Source of the DNA: Lachnospiraceae bacterium UBA2868
Lineage (GTDB): Bacteria > Bacillota_A > Clostridia > Lachnospirales > Lachnospiraceae
Assembly (NCBI GenBank): GCA_002350465.1
Contig: DEEW01000083.1
Coordinates: forward strand, 1-9,365
Direction: 5' to 3'
Length of the DNA stretch: 9,365 nucleotides
The notes below the pieces were generated by a model. It was given only the letters and a program-made list of their open reading frames with translations, was not told where the DNA came from and ran no database searches. Made by a program: the position numbers and the translations under genes. Of the stretch, positions 6,254-9,365 are shown in pieces. Positions within the stretch are counted from its first letter, which is position 1; every line of letters starts with the position of its first letter.

Positions 6254-6327
6254 CGTCCGCGAGAGGATTCGAACCTCCGACCCCTCGCTTAGGAGGCGAG
6301 TGCTCTATCCAGCTGAGCTACGTGGAC
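6254..6327 (-). tRNA. tRNA-Arg, anticodon CCU (reads AGG)
   Basis: A complete 74-base cloverleaf can be drawn. D arm: GCTC/GAGC with GG in the loop. Anticodon arm: CTCGC/GCGAG around CTCCTAA, giving anticodon CCT. Variable region: GGGTC. T arm: GGAGG and CCTCT around TTCGAAT. The acceptor stem pairs GTCCACG with CGCGGAC, which leaves an A-C mismatch at the fifth pair. The discriminator is G, and CCA is not encoded, so it must be added after transcription. A promoter is visible upstream and a long hairpin downstream. Confidence 0.95.
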
Positions 6328-6346
6328 AACTATAAACAACTAATAT

Positions 6347-6375
6347 AATATATCAAATAAACCCTGTTTTTACAA
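6347..6375 (-). promoter_or_regulatory. Probable sigma-A promoter for tRNA-Arg
   Basis: On the minus strand TTGTAA (6370-6375) and TATATT (6347-6352) are separated by 17 bases, in an AT-rich stretch ending about 20 bases before the tRNA 5' end. Spacing is ideal and both hexamers match consensus well. The -35 hexamer contains the TAA stop codon of the preceding DUF3881-like gene. The promoter may also drive the carboxypeptidase gene if transcription passes the structured segment. Confidence 0.6.
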
Positions 6376-7245
6376 CCTTATCTCGCCCTGAAGCCAGATA
6401 TTTCCTCGAAATCTTCTGCCTATCTGGGGTTCCCCGAGAAGATCTTTTTCATTAATGCAAACCGTAAGAGGAAGACCGTTGCAGTTAAGAATAAATGAAT
6501 ATACCTTTTCGGAAGAAAGATAATTTGTTTCAAGTCGAAAATCAATTATTTCCGCCAATATCGAATAATGATCGCATTCCATTCCGTTTGGCATAAAATA
6601 TGTATCGACAAGGGAAAACACGTCCTCTTTGGTTATCTTTTTCGATACAGCGCTGTATGTATCAATATCTTCCAACGTCAGCTGCTCAATTGCTTCTTCA
6701 TCACCGTTTTTTGCTGCGATTATTCTCTTATTTCTGTCTGCAGACGCTTTTTGAAGAAGTTCCCTTTGCTTCGGATCTTTCTTGATGGGAAGCATAATAG
6801 TTCCACCAAGTGATAACCCGGACAGATATGTGGAAGCGCTGATCCGATCATAATCACTTTCTTTCGCCTGTTTCATTACACTCATACCGTTTTGAACATA
6901 GTAAATAAGTGTAGTCCCCAGACGATAATCTTCACACATCGCCGCAAACGATTCCTTGTCCGAGTGCCTTTCAATACTGAGTTCCTCGGTTGTTGACACC
7001 TCATCTCCCTGTACAAACGGATAATAAAAGTCCAGGGTAAGGTTATCCGTATCATCATACTCTCCGCGAAGAGTTATTCCGCAAGAAGAGCAATAGTACT
7101 TGGTATACTCAACTAAAATGCTGTCTCTTCCCGTTTCAATGAACTCTTTCCTGTTAGGATTGATTATCACATCATTTAACAGGTTACGGATCTGTTTTTT
7201 ATTTTCTATATTGGAAAATCCAACCGCACGTAAAAACTGATGCAT
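6370..7245 (-). CDS. DUF3881-like protein of unknown function
   Basis: A 291-residue soluble protein without signal peptide or membrane segment. The N-terminus MHQFLRAVGFS matches what I recall of the DUF3881 family, found mainly in Lachnospiraceae. No biochemical function is known to me. Visible points are a CxxC pair (C52, C55) that could bind metal, a charged helical stretch in the middle (about 155-200) and a C-terminal region ending GRRFRGNIWLQGEIRL. The start is certain: AAGGAG lies five bases upstream of the ATG, and the ATG overlaps the stop of the HD-GYP gene by one base (TGATG), which implies translational coupling and a shared operon. A tRNA promoter begins at its stop codon. No enzyme motif is recognised. 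Confidence 0.8.
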   Translation of the reverse strand: MHQFLRAVGFSNIENKKQIRNLLNDVIINPNRKEFIETGRDSILVEYTKYYCSSCGITLRGEYDDTDNLTLDFYYPFVQGDEVSTTEELSIERHSDKESFAAMCEDYRLGTTLIYYVQNGMSVMKQAKESDYDRISASTYLSGLSLGGTIMLPIKKDPKQRELLQKASADRNKRIIAAKNGDEEAIEQLTLEDIDTYSAVSKKITKEDVFSLVDTYFMPNGMECDHYSILAEIIDFRLETNYLSSEKVYSFILNCNGLPLTVCINEKDLLGEPQIGRRFRGNIWLQGEIRL

Positions 7246-8303
7246 CAGTTCTCCTTAACATATTCTATTGAAATATCATCATTTTCCAGAAGATCAATAA
7301 GCTTCTCTTCTTCATAATCTTTTCCGTTCCGGTCTTTTATCAATCTGATCTTAGGCCTGTCGGTAAAGTGTTCATTTTGTTCTATAACAATCGCTTCGTC
7401 TCCCGTACTGGTTACAACGATTGTTCCTACCGGGTATGCTGCTATAAACTCAAGGAAATAGTCAACTATTCTTCCCTCAAACAGTATATCCCTGCCCTTC
7501 CTGATATATTCGAGAGCTTGTCTTACGTTCCCTCTTTTGACCCCGATACCGCATAATATATCATCAAACGCATCGGCTATTGCAACAATTCTCACGCTTA
7601 TAGGCATTACTACCTGTTTAAAAGGGTATCCACTCCGGTCAAGTCTCTCGTGATGATAGAGAATGATCTTCTTGGATTCGTTGCTCATCCATGTTTCTTT
7701 TTCTACAGAAGAAAAACCGTACAGCGTATGTTTTTTGAATTCAAACAATGACTCCGGATCAAATTCTTCATTAACATCCACATCCTGATAGGGAACCGAA
7801 AGATAGCGAAGTCCCATATCATGAAGAAGGCTTCCGACTCCGATATCGTAAACCTCCCATCTGGACAGATTCATTTTAAGTGCCGTAATTATTGACAAAG
7901 AAGCAACCATTATACTGTGATCGTACAAATCTCCGTTTCTTTGCCGGATATCGTATACTCTGTCAACAATCTCTTCTCTCGTAAAAATATCGTCGACTAT
8001 CTCATTTGCTGCCTCGGATATTTCTTTGATACCGCTGTCACCGGTAACATACTTGTCCATTACATCCTGCATTTTTTGGGAACAATCATTTTTTATCTGT
8101 TCCTTTATTATCTTTTTTTCTTTGGGGGATAATGCAGTAGGCTCAAATATTACTACTTCATTTACATCAGAGGAAACCAATGTCTCTATATGTTTCATAT
8201 ACAGACAGGTTCCTTCATAATATAATGTTTGATTATCCGAAAGCTTAACAGGCTTTGCAAGATATTCCCCACCTGTAAGCTCACTAACTGGAACTGTTTT
8301 CAT
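7245..8303 (-). CDS. HD-GYP-type metal-dependent phosphohydrolase domain protein
   Basis: A 352-residue cytoplasmic protein with an N-terminal region of unknown fold (about 1-110), an HD-GYP domain (about 115-290) and a short beta-rich C-terminal extension (VGTIVVTSTGDEAIV, 292-306). HD-GYP enzymes usually hydrolyse cyclic di-GMP or related dinucleotides at a two- or three-iron centre. Visible metal-site candidates are H129, H161-D162, H192, H217-H218 and D244, and the GYP signature is at 225-227. Two departures stand out: the usual HDIGK reads HDMGL (L165), and the usual HHExxDGxGYP reads HHERLDRSGYP (R223 for Gly). All metal ligands seem present, so activity is possible but substrate preference may be altered. 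The start has only a weak AGG seven bases upstream. It overlaps the DUF3881-like gene and follows DUF4446 by 23 bases, so it probably belongs to the ParB operon. Confidence 0.88.
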   Translation of the reverse strand: MKTVPVSELTGGEYLAKPVKLSDNQTLYYEGTCLYMKHIETLVSSDVNEVVIFEPTALSPKEKKIIKEQIKNDCSQKMQDVMDKYVTGDSGIKEISEAANEIVDDIFTREEIVDRVYDIRQRNGDLYDHSIMVASLSIITALKMNLSRWEVYDIGVGSLLHDMGLRYLSVPYQDVDVNEEFDPESLFEFKKHTLYGFSSVEKETWMSNESKKIILYHHERLDRSGYPFKQVVMPISVRIVAIADAFDDILCGIGVKRGNVRQALEYIRKGRDILFEGRIVDYFLEFIAAYPVGTIVVTSTGDEAIVIEQNEHFTDRPKIRLIKDRNGKDYEEEKLIDLLENDDISIEYVKEN

Positions 8304-8326
8304 TTATTTACCTGATTTTAGATTTA

Positions 8327-8848
8327 CTAATCGTACACATACGGCTCTGCCGATAAAGCAAGGGTAAGTGCTTTCTTTTCCTCATCTCCGAGAGAAATCG
8401 CACATTCTCCATTTACTATTTCTTTTGTATATACATAGCAACCTTCACTCGAATGTATGGAATTAATAATAAATCCGGTTTCATTATCATTTAAGAGAGC
8501 GACGGAAAAAGACAGCTTTCCGCCCATTTCCTTAAAAGCATCATATTTTACAATACCGACTCTCTGATAACACTCACTTAAGTTCTCAATAATCTTTTTA
8601 ATGTCTTTTCTGTTCTTTTCGGTTGAGGTCTTCAGTGATGAGATATCATTGAACAGGGCACCTATTTCTTCTTCAAGACTCTCTGCCTTTTTTCCTTTCA
8701 TAAACATCTGATAACTTACATTTAACTGATTATATCTTACAAGCAGAAAAATCAATAAGACAAGAAGTATCACCGTTATCACAAACAGTATAATTATCAG
8801 TATTCCCGGATCCGAAATCCCAAAATTGTCAAGTATTGTACTATTCAT
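8327..8848 (-). CDS. DUF4446 family membrane protein
   Basis: A 173-residue protein with one N-terminal membrane segment (about 15-37), a coiled-coil-prone charged stretch (about 50-95) and the conserved C-terminal DUF4446 core. The core is recognised by YQRVGIVKYDAF (94-105) and GGKLSFSVALLND (109-121), followed by a serine- and glycine-rich loop. The family's function is unknown. It is commonly found next to parB in Clostridia, as here, where it follows parB by 28 bases. A good Shine-Dalgarno (AGAGG) lies seven bases before the ATG. The context suggests a membrane link to chromosome segregation or envelope biogenesis, but that is inference. The predicted topology is a single anchor with the bulk in the cytoplasm or outside; orientation cannot be decided securely. 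Confidence 0.9.
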   Translation of the reverse strand: MNSTILDNFGISDPGILIIILFVITVILLVLLIFLLVRYNQLNVSYQMFMKGKKAESLEEEIGALFNDISSLKTSTEKNRKDIKKIIENLSECYQRVGIVKYDAFKEMGGKLSFSVALLNDNETGFIINSIHSSEGCYVYTKEIVNGECAISLGDEEKKALTLALSAEPYVYD

Positions 8849-8876
8849 CCGATTTCCTCTTTATATTTGTTATAGA

Positions 8877-9365
8877 TTAACCAAGCAAAAGATCCATTAT
8901 CTTTTGAAGATCATCCTGATTATAGAAGTCTATCTCTATTTTACCCATTTTGTCACCTTTTGCAACAATTGTGACTTTTGTGCCGATATTTGCCTTCAGC
9001 TTTTCTTCTATATCATGATATAGTGCTTCCTGCTTTTCATTCTTTTTCTTTTCAATCTTCGGCTTGTTTTTTGCTTTTACAATTTTCTCTATATCTCTGA
9101 CAGAAAGCTTTTCATCCATAACACGCTGAGCAAGCTCATATTGTTCATCAGGATTGTCAATTGCAAGAAGTGCCCTTGCATGACCTGCCGAAATCAAATC
9201 TTCAACAACCATATCCTGAACATTATCAGCGAGTTTCAGAAGTCTCATCGAATTGGTTATGGCGGTTCTGCTCTTTGAGATCCTCTCTGCAAGTTCATCC
9301 TGCTTCAGATTATATTCTTCGATAAGGCTTTTATAAGCCATGGCTTCTTCAATCGGATTAAGATC
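8877..9365 (-). CDS. parB: ParB/Spo0J chromosome partitioning protein, C-terminal part (truncated by window edge)
   Basis: The reading frame is open to the window end, giving the last 162 residues; the N-terminal ParB nuclease-like/CTPase domain lies outside. ParB binds parS sites near the origin, spreads as a CTP-dependent clamp and works with ParA/Soj and SMC loading. Visible are DLNPIEEA just before the helix-turn-helix, the HTH itself (QDELAERISKSRTAITNSMRLLKL), SAGHARALLAI, a lysine-rich linker (KAKNKPKIEKKKNEK) and the C-terminal dimerisation domain ending IDFYNQDDLQKIMDLLLG. An internal ATG at 9341 is not the start, because family-conserved residues precede it. DUF4446 follows closely downstream, the usual clostridial arrangement. 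Confidence 0.95.
   Translation of the reverse strand, partial: DLNPIEEAMAYKSLIEEYNLKQDELAERISKSRTAITNSMRLLKLADNVQDMVVEDLISAGHARALLAIDNPDEQYELAQRVMDEKLSVRDIEKIVKAKNKPKIEKKKNEKQEALYHDIEEKLKANIGTKVTIVAKGDKMGKIEIDFYNQDDLQKIMDLLLG

Noticed and set aside
6343..6356. TTGATA/TATAGT as an alternative tRNA promoter
   Set aside because: The TATAGT is only one base from the tRNA 5' end, so transcription would start inside the tRNA; TTGTAA with TATATT gives a sensible leader.
8183..8220. AGACAGGTTCCT within the HD-GYP gene, matching part of the intergenic hairpin arm
   Set aside because: A 12-base match in coding sequence without the rest of the element is compatible with chance.
8877..9341. The ATG at 9341 as the true start of a short ParB-like protein
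   Set aside because: The frame stays open to the window edge and encodes DLNPIEEA, the conserved stretch preceding the ParB helix-turn-helix, so the gene is simply cut by the window.

Overview
The window looks like a chromosomal segment of a low-to-mid GC anaerobic member of the Bacillota, most likely the Lachnospiraceae. The basis is the gene set: ParB followed by a DUF4446 protein, and a DUF3881-like protein (a family I associate with Lachnospiraceae), plus Gram-positive style Shine-Dalgarno sites. No species call is possible from this sequence alone. Every gene I can support is on the minus strand, so transcription runs from high to low coordinates. The ParB end suggests proximity to the replication origin.

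In transcription order: (A) 9365-6370 holds a ParB/Spo0J C-terminal portion (cut by the window edge), a DUF4446 membrane protein, an HD-GYP-type protein and a DUF3881-like protein. They are closely spaced, and the last two overlap by one base (TGATG), so they are probably one operon. (B) 6375-6089 holds a promoter overlapping the last stop codon, a tRNA-Arg(CCU) gene, and about 165 bp of GC-rich, hairpin-rich non-coding DNA. (C) 6088-4328 encodes a secreted, membrane-anchored D-alanyl-D-alanine carboxypeptidase with an unusual highly charged cytoplasmic tail. (D) 4339-4205 is a small structured intergenic segment. Two identical 27-bp copies lie 98 bp apart, with a sequence between them that can pair with either copy. 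The first copy contains the carboxypeptidase stop codon and the second carries the apparent ribosome-binding site of the next gene. (E) 4204-2975 encodes peptidase T. (F) 2936-29 encodes an FAD-dependent oxidoreductase of the protoporphyrinogen-oxidase/UDP-galactopyranose-mutase-like class and an AftB-like GT-C membrane glycosyltransferase. A strong ribosome-binding site and start codon for another gene sit at the very left edge.

Functionally the segment combines chromosome partitioning, a possible nucleotide-signalling protein, peptidoglycan trimming, peptide catabolism and what looks like cell-surface glycan synthesis. Most of it is ordinary core genome. The parts I find most worth a second look are the two-copy RNA-like arrangement between the carboxypeptidase and pepT, the GC-rich structured segment downstream of the tRNA, the charged tail of the carboxypeptidase, and the flavoenzyme/glycosyltransferase pair.
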